A DNA stretch of 64,000 nucleotides, taken from NCBI GenBank assembly GCA_963756425.1, contig CAVWNW010000002.1, positions 1-64,000 of the forward strand, in the 5' to 3' direction. Each line of letters opens with the position of its first letter. Within the stretch, counting starts at the first letter, position 1. Source of the stretch: DASQUK01 sp963756425 (GTDB taxonomy: Bacteria; Actinomycetota; Acidimicrobiia; Acidimicrobiales; VFJN01). Both the position numbers and the translations under genes were made by a program. Under the pieces are notes generated by a model. That model was not told the origin of the DNA, made no database searches, and worked only from the letters and a program-made list of their open reading frames with translations. Positions 54,357 through 63,830 of this stretch are shown piece by piece.

Positions 54357-55033
54357 CGAGCCCCCACCTCGCCTCCTGCCGCCGCGGCTTGATCCGCGAT
54401 CACCAGCTGGCTTGCGGTCTCGACCCGCCCGGCGGGGATCGAGTGGTCCCCTGCTCGCAGCAGCCGCAGCGCCTCGATCTTGTCTGCGCCGGTGATCAGC
54501 CAGAGCACCTGGTGGGCCCTGTTGAGGGCCGGGTAGGTGAGGGTCATACGGCGGCGGCCCTGGTAGACGCCAGTGAGCGCCACGTCGCGGTCGTCGACGT
54601 CGAGCACCGGGTCGCCAGGTACGAGCGACGCCGTGTGGCCGTCGGGCCCGATGCCGAGGTGGACGAGATCGAAGCGTTCCGGCAGCGAGCGGGCGTAGGC
54701 CGTGGCCGCTCCCTCGAGATCCTGACCATCGACCGGCATCGGCCGGACGTCCGCCCCCAACCCAGGGGGCAGGCTCGCCGTCAGGTGGGTGAGGTTGCGA
54801 TCGGGATCGCCGTCGGGCGCGATCCGCTCGTCGACCTGGTAGATCGTCACGCGCTCCCACGCGACCTTCCCCGTCAGGTGGGCGAACATCGCCCACGGCG
54901 TGTGGCCACCGCTGACCGCGAAGCTGAACCGGCCGCGTTCGGCGACCGCGGCGTCCGCCTGCTCGGCGACGAAGGTCGCCGCGCGTTCGGCGACCGAGCC
55001 GGCGTCGGCCAGGACCTCGAATTCGAGGGCCAC
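54353..55033 (-). CDS. pgl: 6-phosphogluconolactonase
   Basis: Hydrolyses 6-phosphogluconolactone. The 226-residue DevB-type protein has FAVSGGHTPWAMFAHL near 38, VDERIAPDGDPDRNLTHL near 66-83, LVHLGIGPDGHTASLVPGDP near 122-141, and VLWLITGADKIEAL near 176. It lies 2 bp after gnd. It would act downstream of glucose-6-phosphate dehydrogenase, whose gene is absent here. Confidence 0.93.
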   Translation of the reverse strand: MALEFEVLADAGSVAERAATFVAEQADAAVAERGRFSFAVSGGHTPWAMFAHLTGKVAWERVTIYQVDERIAPDGDPDRNLTHLTASLPPGLGADVRPMPVDGQDLEGAATAYARSLPERFDLVHLGIGPDGHTASLVPGDPVLDVDDRDVALTGVYQGRRRMTLTYPALNRAHQVLWLITGADKIEALRLLRAGDHSIPAGRVETASQLVIADQAAAAGGEVGAR

Positions 55034-55035
55034 GC

Positions 55036-56070
55036 CTACGCCGGCTTCTCTTCGTGACCCCCGAAGTCCCGGCGCATCGCCGAGAGCAGCTTGTCGGCAA
55101 ACTGGTCGAGGTCGCGCGAGGCGAAGCGCGAATACAGGGCCGTGGTGAGGACCGGAGCCGGAACGCCGACGTCGATGGCCGCAACCGACGTCCAGCGGCC
55201 TTCCCCGGAATCGGACACCCGGCCGGCGAACTGGTCGAGGGTCGGGGACGCATACAACGATTCGGCCGTGAGATCGAGCAGCCAGGAGCCGATCACGCTG
55301 CCGCGTCGCCAGACCTCGGCGACGTCGGTCGTGTCGATCTCGTACTGGTACAGCTCCGGCGCCTCGAGCGGCGCAGTCTCCGCGTCGGCTTGACGCTGGC
55401 GCTTGCCGGCGTCGGCGTTCCTGATGATGTTCAGGCCCTCGGCATAGGCCGCCATGAGGCCGTACTCGATGCCGTTGTGCACCATCTTCACGAAGTGGCC
55501 GGCGCCGTTGGGGCCGCAGTGGTAGTAGCCCTGCTCGGCGGGCGATGGCTCACCCGTCCGCCCGGGCGTGCGTGGCGCGGCGTCGACGCCCGGGGCGATC
55601 GACGCAAAGATCGGCCCGAGCCGCTCGACGACGTCATTCTCGCCGCCAACCATCAGGCAGAATCCCCGCTCGACGCCCCAAACGCCACCGCTCGTTCCCA
55701 CGTCGACGTGATGGATGCCCTTCTCCCTGAGTGCGGCGGCGTGACGGAGGTCATCGTGGTAGTAGGTGTTGCCGCCGTCCACGATGGTGTCTCCCGGCTC
55801 GAGGACATCGGCCAACGACCCGATCGTCTCGTCGGTGATCGGGCCCGCGGGCACCATCACCCACGCCGTCCGCGGCTTCTCGAGCTTGGAGGCGAAGTCC
55901 CGAAGCGAATCCGCGCCGGTGGCGCCGCTGGCAACCACCGCCTTGACAGCGTCTGGCGAGACGTCATAGCCGACGCAACTGTGGCCGTCGCCCATGAGCC
56001 GCCGAACGAGGCCGGCGCCCATCCGGCCCAGGCCCACCATTCCGAGTTGCATAGGGGTCTTCGTAGGCAC
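55036..56070 (-). CDS. gnd: 6-phosphogluconate dehydrogenase (decarboxylating), short GndA/YqeC type
   Basis: Oxidises 6-phosphogluconate to ribulose-5-phosphate and CO2. The 344-residue protein is the short form (long forms are about 470). GMVGLGRMGAGLVRRLMGDG is the nucleotide-binding start, with DVGTSGGVWGVERGF near 128 and the catalytic Lys in GHFVKMVHNGIEYGLMAAYA near 188. Short forms are often NAD-linked, so coenzyme preference is open. 22 bp after pgi. Confidence 0.93.
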   Translation of the reverse strand: MPTKTPMQLGMVGLGRMGAGLVRRLMGDGHSCVGYDVSPDAVKAVVASGATGADSLRDFASKLEKPRTAWVMVPAGPITDETIGSLADVLEPGDTIVDGGNTYYHDDLRHAAALREKGIHHVDVGTSGGVWGVERGFCLMVGGENDVVERLGPIFASIAPGVDAAPRTPGRTGEPSPAEQGYYHCGPNGAGHFVKMVHNGIEYGLMAAYAEGLNIIRNADAGKRQRQADAETAPLEAPELYQYEIDTTDVAEVWRRGSVIGSWLLDLTAESLYASPTLDQFAGRVSDSGEGRWTSVAAIDVGVPAPVLTTALYSRFASRDLDQFADKLLSAMRRDFGGHEEKPA

Positions 56071-56092
56071 ACGTAGCTCCTTTCCAGGATTC

Positions 56093-57736
56093 TCATGCGC
56101 GTAGCGCGCGATATCGGCGGATCAGGGCGTTGGTCGAGCTGTCGTGGCTGAGGTCGGGCTCGTCCGGCGACTCGAGCTCCGGGATGATCCGCCGGGCGAG
56201 CGCCTTCCCCAGCTCCACGCCCCACTGATCGAAGGAGTCGATCCCCCAGACCGTCCCCTGGGTGAAGACGCTGTGCTCGTAGAGCGCCACCAGCGTGCCG
56301 AGTGCGAACGGCGTCAACGCCTCGGTCAGGATCACGTTGGATGGCCGGTTGCCCTCGAAGATGCGGTGGGGAACGACCGCGTCCGCCGTTCCCTCGGCGC
56401 GCACCTCCGCTTCCGTCTTGCCGAACGCGAGCGCTTCGGCCTGGGCGAAGACGTTCGACATGAGGATGTCGTGGTGATCGCGGATCGGGTTCACGGTCTT
56501 TCCGAATCCGATCAGATCGACGGGGATCAGCTTCGTCCCTTGGTGGATCAGCTGGTAGAAGCTGTGTTGGCCGTTGGTTCCGGGCTCGCCCCAGAAGACG
56601 GCGCCGGTCTGGTAATCGACGACGCGGCCGTCGATGGTCACGTGCTTGCCGTTCGACTCCATCGTGAGCTGCTGGAGGTAGGCGGGCAGGCGCTTCAGGT
56701 ACTGGTCGTACGGCATGACGCCGACCGTCTGGGCGCCGAAGAAGTTGCCGTACCAGACGCACAGGAGGCCCATGAGGACCGGGAGATTGCGTTCGAACGG
56801 GATCGTGCGGAAGTGCTCGTCCATCGCGTGGAAGCCCGCGAGCAGCTCGCCAAAGGCGTCCGGCCCCACGGCGAGCATGGTCGAGAGGCCGATCGCCGAG
56901 TCCATCGAGTAGCGGCCTCCCACCCAGTCCCAGAAGCCGAACATGTTGTCCGTGTCGATGCCGAACCTCGCGACGTCCTCGGCGTTGGTGGAGACGGCGA
57001 CGAAGTGCTTCGCGATCGACGCATCGTCGCCGAGCGCGGCGAGGGCCCACTCGCGCGCCGTTTGGGCGTTGGTCATCGTCTCGAGGGTCGTGAACGTCTT
57101 CGAGCAAACGATGAACAGCGTCTCGTCGGGCGCGAGGTCGCGGGTCGCCTCGGCGAAGTCGGTCGAGTCGACGTTGGAGACGAACCGGAAGGTCAGGTCC
57201 CGCCTCGTGTAGTGACGCAACGCCTCGTACGCCATCACCGGCCCGAGGTCGGAGCCGCCGATGCCGATGTTGACCACGTTGCGGATCGGCCTCCCTGTGT
57301 GGCCCGTCCAGGCCCCCGAGCGGACGCGCTCGGCGAATGCGGCCATCCGGTCGAGGACGGCGTGGACCTCCTCGACGACGTCGACGCCGTCCACCACCAG
57401 CGACGTCCCCGTGGGCATGCGCAGCGCGACGTGGAGGACGGAGCGGTCCTCGGAGACGTTGATCCGGTCGCCGCGGAACATCGCGTCGATGTTCTCGAGC
57501 AGGCCGGATTCCTCCGCGAGTTGGACGAGGAGGCGAACGGTCTCGTCCGTTATCCGGTTCTTGGAGTAGTCGAGGTAGAGACCGGCACCCTCGGCGGCAA
57601 GCCGCTCGCCACGCGTCGGGTCGCCGGCGAACATGTCGCGCAGATGCAGGTCGCGAACGTCCTGGTAGTGGTTCTGGAGGGCCTCCCAGGCCGGGCGCGC
57701 CGTGAGCGGAACGGTCGTGGCGTTGGTCGTGACCAT
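56093..57736 (-). CDS. pgi: Glucose-6-phosphate isomerase
   Basis: Interconverts glucose-6- and fructose-6-phosphate. The 547-residue protein is the long bacterial form. GIGGSDLGPVMAYEAL lies near 154; FIVCSKTFTTLETMTNAQ near 205; the signature with the catalytic Glu is in VFWGEPGTNGQHSFYQLIHQ near 350-370; and ALYEHSVFTQGTVWGIDSFD near 470. The start is ATG at 57734-57736; upstream frame extends into the tal gap but is not conserved. Confidence 0.96.
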   Translation of the reverse strand: MVTTNATTVPLTARPAWEALQNHYQDVRDLHLRDMFAGDPTRGERLAAEGAGLYLDYSKNRITDETVRLLVQLAEESGLLENIDAMFRGDRINVSEDRSVLHVALRMPTGTSLVVDGVDVVEEVHAVLDRMAAFAERVRSGAWTGHTGRPIRNVVNIGIGGSDLGPVMAYEALRHYTRRDLTFRFVSNVDSTDFAEATRDLAPDETLFIVCSKTFTTLETMTNAQTAREWALAALGDDASIAKHFVAVSTNAEDVARFGIDTDNMFGFWDWVGGRYSMDSAIGLSTMLAVGPDAFGELLAGFHAMDEHFRTIPFERNLPVLMGLLCVWYGNFFGAQTVGVMPYDQYLKRLPAYLQQLTMESNGKHVTIDGRVVDYQTGAVFWGEPGTNGQHSFYQLIHQGTKLIPVDLIGFGKTVNPIRDHHDILMSNVFAQAEALAFGKTEAEVRAEGTADAVVPHRIFEGNRPSNVILTEALTPFALGTLVALYEHSVFTQGTVWGIDSFDQWGVELGKALARRIIPELESPDEPDLSHDSSTNALIRRYRALRA

Positions 57737-57756
57737 CGGACTCCTCCGGCTTCGGT

Positions 57757-58833
57757 TCAAGCGCGCAGCGCCGCGCTCTGCTCGTCGATGTGGGCGATGA
57801 GGTCGTTCCAAGCGTCGACGAAGCTCTTGGCCCCGTCCGATTGGAGCTTGGCCGCAAGCGCGTCGGGGTCGACGCCCGCCTCGGTGAAATCTGCGAGCGT
57901 TGCGTCCGAGTCGCCGCCGTCCGCGGGCAGCGGCGTGCCGACGTGCCCGTGGTCATGGAAGGCCCGGAGCGTCGCCTCGGGGACCGTGGTCACGGTGAAC
58001 GGCGCGCCCAGGCACTTCAGGTACAGGTCCTCCGGCGCCTTCGGGTCCTTCGTGCTCGTGCTCGCCCACAGGAGCCGTTGCGTGCGGGCGCCGGCATTCT
58101 GCAGGCGCTGCCAGCGATCGGAGTCCATGACGTCGCGGTAGGCGCGGTAGACCTGCAGCCCGATCGCAACGGCGAGCCGGTCTCGCAGGTGCGGCGGTAC
58201 CTGATCCTGCACCGCGACGTCCCAGCGGGACATGAAGACGGAGGCGACCGAGCCCACGACGGGATCCTGCTGCGCCTCGATGCGGCGATCGATGCCCCGC
58301 ATGTAGGCGTCGGCGGCGGCCGCGTACTGGCCGGCGGAGAAGAGGAGGGTGACGTTGACCGGTATACCCGCCGCGATCGCCTGCTCGATCGCGAGCAGTC
58401 CCTCCTTCGTGCCCGGGATCTTGATCAGGAGGTTCGGCCGCGCAGCCTCGTTGTACAGCTCTTTCGCCACCTCGACCGTGGTGTCGGGGTCGTGGGCAAG
58501 CAGCGGCGAGACCTCGAGAGAGACCCAGCCGTCGAGGCCGGCCGTGCGCTCGTGGACGGGCAGGAAGGCATCCGCGGCACGCCGCAGGTCCTCGATCGCG
58601 AGCTCGAAGAAGAGCGCCTCCGCCTGGGTGCCCCTCGCCCCCTTCTCCCGGATCGCGTCGTCGTAGCCGCCGGCGGCGATCGCCTTGTCGAAGATCGACG
58701 GGTTGGAGGTCAATCCCGTTACGGAGTAGTCGTCGATGTAGGTCTGGAGCTGGCCGGAGTCGAGCATCTCCCGCGTGATGTTGTCGAGCCAGATGCTCTG
58801 GCCCCGTTCGTGGAGCCTCTCGGTCGCGGTCAT
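57757..58833 (-). CDS. tal: Transaldolase
   Basis: Transfers a dihydroxyacetone unit between sugar phosphates. The 358-residue protein is of the actinobacterial length. SIWLDNITREMLDSGQLQTY opens the fold, TGLTSNPSIFDKAI lies near 39, the Schiff-base Lys is in NLLIKIPGTKEGLLAI near 134-149, and NVTLLFSAGQYAAAADAYMR near 159. ATG at 58831-58833 overlaps the tkt stop as ATGA. Confidence 0.96.
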   Translation of the reverse strand: MTATERLHERGQSIWLDNITREMLDSGQLQTYIDDYSVTGLTSNPSIFDKAIAAGGYDDAIREKGARGTQAEALFFELAIEDLRRAADAFLPVHERTAGLDGWVSLEVSPLLAHDPDTTVEVAKELYNEAARPNLLIKIPGTKEGLLAIEQAIAAGIPVNVTLLFSAGQYAAAADAYMRGIDRRIEAQQDPVVGSVASVFMSRWDVAVQDQVPPHLRDRLAVAIGLQVYRAYRDVMDSDRWQRLQNAGARTQRLLWASTSTKDPKAPEDLYLKCLGAPFTVTTVPEATLRAFHDHGHVGTPLPADGGDSDATLADFTEAGVDPDALAAKLQSDGAKSFVDAWNDLIAHIDEQSAALRA

Positions 58834-60918
58834 CGCGCCTCCTCCCGACCGTTGCCTGCGGCCGCTACTTGCTCGCGGGCCACGTCTGCGACCGCGCCGG
58901 GCGTGAACCCGAACTTCTTCACGAGCTGTTTGAGAGGCGCCGAAGCGCCAAACGTGTGCATGCCCACGATCGCTCCGTCGTCGCCGACGAAGCGATGCCA
59001 GCCGAGGGTCGAGGCCTGCTCGATCGCGACACGCGCCATGACCTCGGGCGGAAGCACCTCGTCTCGGTACGCACGCGGCTGGCGATCGAAGAGCTCCGAA
59101 CAGGGCATGCTGACGACGCGTGCCGTGATCCCCTCGGCGGCCAGCTCGTCGCGGGCGCCGAGCGCGAGGGCGACCTCTGACCCGGTCGCGATCAGGATCA
59201 CGTCCGGTGGCGCCGTCCCGCCGTCCGCCAAGACGTAGGCACCCCTGGCGACCCCCGAGGCGGGCGCCATCGCCGTCCGGTCGAACGTGGGCAGCGCCTG
59301 GCGTGAGAGGACCAGCACGGCCGGGTCGCGCTGGAGCTGCATGACGCAGCGCCAGGTCTCGGCCACCTCGTTGGCATCGGCGGGCCTGAACACCAGCAGG
59401 CCCGGGATCGCCCTGAGCGACGCCAGCTGCTCGACCGGCTGGTGCGTCGGCCCGTCCTCACCCAGGCCGATCGAATCATGGGTGAAGATGTGGATGACGG
59501 GAATCTCCATCAGCGCGGAGAGCCGTATCGCGCCCCGTGCGTAGTCCGAGAAGATGAGGAAGCTCGACCAGAAGGGCCGCAGCTTCGATACCGCCATGCC
59601 GTTGGCGATCGAGGCGGCCGGCGTGCTCCCGGATCCCGAAGTGGAAGTTGCGGCCGCTGCCGTCGTCGGGCCCGAGGTCACCGGCACCGCCGAAGGTCAG
59701 CCGCGTCTTAGTCGAGGGAGCGAGGTCGGCGGCGCCGCCGAGGAGCCACGGGACGCGTCGGGCCACTGCGTTCAACACCTGCCCGGACGAGTCTCGGGTC
59801 GCGACGCCCTTGGCATCGGCCGGGAACGTCGGGATCTCCGCATCCCAGCCGTCGGGAAGCTCCCGGCGCTGCAGCTGCTCGATCTCCTCGGCCAGGCCGG
59901 GGTTGCTGGCCCGGTACTCGTCCAGCGTCACCCCCCAGGCGTCGTGCGCCTCCCGGCCGCGGGCGCCGACACCGTCGGCGAAGTGCTCGTAGACGCCGTC
60001 GGGCACGAGGAACTCGGCGTCCTGGGGCCAGCCCAGGAACCGCTTCGTCGCCTTGACCCCCTCCGGACCGAGCGGCTCTCCGTGGGCCTTCGGGGAGTCC
60101 TCGACCGGCGTGCCGTAGCCGATGTGGCTGTGGACGACGATCAGCGTGGGGCGGCTGTGCTCGGCCTTGAAGTCGTGGAAGGCCCGCGCCACCTGATCGA
60201 GGTCGTTGGCGTCCGGAACGCTGGTCACGTTCCAGCCGTAGGCGACGAACCGAGCGGCGACGTCCTCGGTGAACGTGATGTCGGTGTGTCCCTCGATCGT
60301 GACCCGATTCGAGTCGTAGATCCAGCACAGGTTCGAGAGGCGCTGGTAGGCGGCGAACGAGGCTGCCTCGGAGGCAACGCCCTCCATCATGCAGCCGTCG
60401 CCGGCCTGCGCGTACACGTCGAAGTCGAACAGCGTGTAGCCGTCGCGGTTGTAGCGCATGCCGAGCCACCGGCTCGCAACCGCCATGCCCACCGATGTCG
60501 CCACGCCCGCCCCGAGCGGGCCGGTGGTCGTCTCGACGCCGCTCGTCCAGCGGTACTCGGGATGCCCTGGCGCCCGGGAGTCGAGCTGGCGGAAGCGCCT
60601 GAGGTCGTCCAGCGAGACGGCGGGCCGCCCCAGCACCTCGTAGTCGGGATCGACCGCCTGCACCCGCGTCAGGTGCAGCATCGACCACAGCAGGGCCGAC
60701 GCGTGGCCCGACGAGAGCACGTAGCGGTCGCGGTTCGGCCAGATGGGGTCGGCGGGGTCGAAGCGCAGGAACCGCTGCCAGAGCAAATACGTCAAGGGAG
60801 CGATGCCGATCGGCGTTCCCGGGTGCCCCGAGTTCGCCGCCTGAACGGCATCGATGCACAACGTCCGGATCGTGGCGATGCAAAGGTCGTCGAGCTCCGT
60901 CGTGGTCGTCGTCGCCAT
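58830..60918 (-). CDS. tkt: Transketolase, one frame break
   Basis: Thiamine-diphosphate enzyme moving two-carbon units. The N-terminal part (ELDDLCIATIRTLCIDAVQA, GHPGTPIGIAPLTYLLW, AGDGCMMEGVASEAASFAAY) runs to NFHFGIREHAG, then the frame shifts to SIANGMAVSKLRPFWSSFLI, FTHDSIGLGEDGPTHQPVEQ and the C-terminal domain. The break is near 59613-59625 and the span is one base over a multiple of three. It falls between the pyrimidine and C-terminal segments needed for activity, so an error in sequence is likely. ATG at 60916-60918 shares one base with the rpe stop. Confidence 0.9.
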
Positions 60919-61622
60919 CACACGCCGTTTCTCGTTCCTGGCGTCTCCGCCGCGGCCTTCACCAATCGGTGGAAGGCGTCGGCCGGATCGTCGTCCCAGA
61001 ACACCGCGCTTCCCGAGACGAGAAGGCTGGCGCCCGCCTTGCGGACGGCAGCGATGTTGCCGAGATGGATCCCTCCGTCGGCTTGGACCGCGACGTCGTC
61101 GGGGAGCAGCCGCCGCAACTCCGCGATGCGGTCCAGTGCCTCCGGAATGAACTCCTGTCCGGATAGGCCCGGATGGATGCTCATGCAGAGAACGAAGTCC
61201 GTTCCGTCCGCAGCCGACACCGCGACCTCGACCGGGGTTTCCAGGTTGCACGCCACGCCCACTCCGAGACCAAGATCCCGGGCCAGCGCGATCGTCTCCG
61301 CCGGCTCGCCCTCGGCCTCGATGTGGAACGTGACGCTGTCGCCGCCGGCCGCCTGGACGTGCTCGAGGTGGCGCGCCGGCTGCTCGACCATCAGATGGCA
61401 GTCCAAGACACCGCCCCGTCGGTGCACCAGGTCGGCGATCGACTCGAGCACGATGGGCCCCATCGTGATCTCGGGGATGAAGTGCCCATCCCCGACGTCG
61501 AAGTGGAAGACGCCGGCCCCGGCGTCGAGGAGCGACCCGAGCTGGGCACCGAGCGACGCGAAGTCGGCCGCATAGATCGACGGCTCCACCGCGACGCCGC
61601 GCCGCCACTCGGTCCGGCTCAC
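60918..61622 (-). CDS. rpe: Ribulose-phosphate 3-epimerase
   Basis: Metal-dependent epimerase interconverting ribulose- and xylulose-5-phosphate. 234 residues from GTG 61620-61622. EPSIYAADFASLGAQL opens the barrel; metal ligands are in FHFDVGDGHFIPEI near 38 and VLDCHLMVEQPARHLEHV near 71; MSIHPGLSGQEFIPEALDRI near 147 and VQADGGIHLGNI near 176 bind phosphate and metal. First gene of the sugar-phosphate operon. Confidence 0.93.
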   Translation of the reverse strand: MSRTEWRRGVAVEPSIYAADFASLGAQLGSLLDAGAGVFHFDVGDGHFIPEITMGPIVLESIADLVHRRGGVLDCHLMVEQPARHLEHVQAAGGDSVTFHIEAEGEPAETIALARDLGLGVGVACNLETPVEVAVSAADGTDFVLCMSIHPGLSGQEFIPEALDRIAELRRLLPDDVAVQADGGIHLGNIAAVRKAGASLLVSGSAVFWDDDPADAFHRLVKAAAETPGTRNGV

Positions 61623-62031
61623 GACGTCCCCACTCCCCTCGCACGGTCGCGCGTGAATGTCGGCCGGGTGCAGCTCGCCTGACCGCCGACCATCTCGGAA
61701 CCTCCGGTGCCTTCCACCAGGGCGGGGGACTTGCCCATGCGGGACGCCATTCTCGCGCCCATCGGAGCAGAGCACCCTGGGTGCCACATCGTTCGAACGG
61801 GATGAAGTCGCCGGACCACCGTGGCGCACCGATGCTCACCTCAGCGAGAGCACGTTTCCTGCGGTGCATTGCTGTCAGGGTGGTTTGCCAAACCCTTGTC
61901 AGGCCTCCAGCCATGCTCCGGTTAATCGTCCGAGCATCTGTTCGTAACAGATGGGCCGGCGGCTGGATCAGCCCCAGTCCGTTGCCGTGACCAATCGCCG
62001 ACGCCCGCGTGCGGGTCGGAACCCAAAAGAC
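61623..62031. other. Long non-coding region upstream of rpe
   Basis: 409 bp between the rpe start and the terminator at 62032. This should hold the promoter of the rpe-tkt-tal-pgi-gnd-pgl-rpiA operon. The segment near 61865-61960 is less GC-rich than its surroundings and includes TGCCAAACCCTTGTCAGGCC and a GTTCGTAAC palindrome-like motif near 61940. I see no convincing gene. Confidence 0.4.
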
Positions 62032-62075
62032 GGTGGAGCCCGAGGCCGAACGGGCACTCGACCTCGGGCTCCACC
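62032..62075 (-). terminator. Rho-independent terminator downstream of the lipoprotein gene
   Basis: A perfect 14-bp stem (GGTGGAGCCCGAGG at 62032-62045, complement at 62062-62075) with a 16-base loop lies 58 bp after the lipoprotein stop on the minus strand. The minus-strand transcript continues GUCUUUUG, a short U-tract. Confidence 0.75.
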
Positions 62076-62133
62076 TGTTCCCGCCGGGATGTGATCGTCA
62101 AGCACTACCGATCGACGATCGCCCCGCTGATCA

Positions 62134-62583
62134 TCACCGCATCGGCATGTGACGGCTGCCGGGGACGAACTCGTCCTCGTAGGAGCTGCTTTCAGCCCAA
62201 TCCTGCAGTTGCTGCACATACGACTCGGCCTGCGCCATCTGGGCGGCCTGGTTGCCGGCCGCAACCGAGCTCGAACGCTGGTACTGCTCGGCCTGTGCCG
62301 TGAGCCTGTCGCTGGCGGCCTGGTACGCCCGCTGTTGGTTGGCCAGCTCGGCGGCCTGGTTGCTGAAGCGCTGGTCGCTGCCGACGCTGGCCGACGCCGA
62401 CGCCCGAGCCAGCTCCTGGGCCTGGTTGGCGAGGTGCTGATCGCTGCCAACACCAGCGGCGCTCGGAGCCGCAACCCTGACAGCCTCGGTGTCATCGCCA
62501 TTGCCGCATGCGGCGAGTCCAAGGGCTCCCACGAGGGCGACCGGTGCCGCCCAACGCAGTGCCCGCTTGCTGAAGTACGACAT
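62134..62583 (-). CDS. Small putative lipoprotein with internal repeats
   Basis: 149 residues. The signal peptide MSYFSKRALRWAAPVALVGA ends in lipobox LAAC (Cys26). The mature part is Gln/Ala/Ser-rich and helical, with an imperfect repeat (VGSDQHLANQAQELARA and VGSDQRFSNQAAELANQ). No catalytic motif. ATG at 62581-62583 has AAGGAGG about 9 bases upstream. Probable surface or periplasmic structural protein; function unknown. Confidence 0.8.
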   Translation of the reverse strand: MSYFSKRALRWAAPVALVGALGLAACGNGDDTEAVRVAAPSAAGVGSDQHLANQAQELARASASASVGSDQRFSNQAAELANQQRAYQAASDRLTAQAEQYQRSSSVAAGNQAAQMAQAESYVQQLQDWAESSSYEDEFVPGSRHMPMR

Positions 62584-62656
62584 TGGTCCGTCCTCCTTGC
62601 CGGGTGACCGCCACCCGACAACCCGACGATGCGCCGCCCGGCCCAACCGTTCCGTC

Positions 62657-62680
62657 ACACCTGACGCAGCCGTCAGGTGT
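62657..62680. promoter_or_regulatory. Palindrome upstream of the lipoprotein gene
   Basis: ACACCTGAC-GCAGCC-GTCAGGTGT: a perfect 9-bp inverted repeat with a 6-base spacer, about 75 bp upstream of the lipoprotein ATG. Suited to a dimeric regulator or to a hairpin. A partial half-site GTCAGGTG recurs at 62761-62768. Confidence 0.5.
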
Positions 62681-62881
62681 CCTTCGTCACGGACCAATGC
62701 CACGCCACCAGGCGCCGGCGCCCTTTTAGGAACCTCAGATCCACCGGGTGGTTCCCGGCCGTCAGGTGGCGGTCGACGAGAGGAGCGTCACCGTCCGGCC
62801 ACAACGGAGCTTGTCTCCCGCCTCGGGACTCACCCCGAAGGGGGGATGCCGGACCGGCGGCATGGGAGCCACGGTGGGCGC

Positions 62882-63175
62882 ATGGGTTGTCTGCTTGCTG
62901 TCTTCGCCGGGATGTTCCCCCGCTTCGCGCTGATCATTTTTTGGATCGCGAGGCCGGAACGGATGGACGCCACGTTCACCACCTTCCTGTGGCCTCTTCT
63001 CGGCATCATTTTCCTGCCGTTCACGACCCTGATCTACGTGCTCCTATGGCAGCCGGGCACGGGCGTCACGGGTTCCGACTGGCTGTGGATAGCCCTGGCC
63101 GTGCTCCTCGACCTCGCCCACTGGAGCGCGTCGGCGAGCCAACGGAACGCCGTGCCCCAGCGCAGCGCGGTCTGA
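62882..63175 (+). CDS. Small membrane protein with three hydrophobic segments
   Basis: 97 residues from ATG 62882 (MGCLLAVFAGMFPRFALIIF). Hydrophobic segments at about 3-22, 36-58 and 70-88 indicate three membrane helices. RPERMDATFTTFLWPLLGII and FLPFTTLIYVLLWQPG are reminiscent of an uncharacterised actinobacterial small membrane protein family. An in-frame GTG/ATG start 12 codons earlier is possible. Function unknown. Confidence 0.7.
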   Translation: MGCLLAVFAGMFPRFALIIFWIARPERMDATFTTFLWPLLGIIFLPFTTLIYVLLWQPGTGVTGSDWLWIALAVLLDLAHWSASASQRNAVPQRSAV

Positions 63176-63389
63176 CCACCGGCCGGCCCGTCTCGACGCC
63201 CGCTACGCATCAAACAGGACCACTGTCCCTCCTGTCCGTCCGCTGTGCGCCAGTTCTGCTACGCGGCGTCCGTGACTGCTCGCGCACCGACCCGGTCCAG
63301 CCCGTATCGTGGCGAATCGGACGTCGACCACGACGTCGCAGGCAGACCAATGGACCGGCTGGCTGTCGAGCCGGCACGGAGGACCATCA

Positions 63390-63830
63390 ATGGCCGCGAA
63401 CTCGACGGCCCGTCGGGCCCTGGCTGCCGTGGGCCAGCTTGCGCTCGGCGCTGCGCTGCTCACAACTGGTACCGGACATCTCACGGCACAGCGCCAAGAG
63501 TTCCAAGCACAGGTGCCGTCGTGGTTCCCGGCCGACCCGGACCTCGTCGTCGTGGTCTCAGGCGTTGTCGAGCTAGCGCTCGGCGCTGCTCTGCTCGGGA
63601 CCTGGAAGCAGCCTGCCCGCGCTTTGGTCGGCGCCACAGCAGCCGCCTTCTTCGTCGCCGTGTTCCCCGGCAACATCGCGCAATACACAGGTCACGTGGA
63701 CGCCTTCGGTCTGGACACGGACGCCAAGCGCGCCATCCGGCTGGTGTTCCAACCTGTCCTGGTGGCTTGGGCCCTGGCTTCGACCGACGCCGTGCGAGTC
63801 CTCCGCGAGAAGCGGACACGGGTCGGCTGA
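63390..63830 (+). CDS. DoxX-like small membrane protein
   Basis: 146 residues from ATG 63390 with GGAGGA just upstream. Four hydrophobic segments and GTGHLTAQRQEFQAQVPSWF, VVSGVVELALGAALLGTW and FPGNIAQYTGHVDAF follow the pattern of DoxX-family proteins. An earlier in-frame start at 63309 adds 27 residues without conserved features. Role in quinone or redox stress is only a family-level guess. Confidence 0.75.
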   Translation: MAANSTARRALAAVGQLALGAALLTTGTGHLTAQRQEFQAQVPSWFPADPDLVVVVSGVVELALGAALLGTWKQPARALVGATAAAFFVAVFPGNIAQYTGHVDAFGLDTDAKRAIRLVFQPVLVAWALASTDAVRVLREKRTRVG

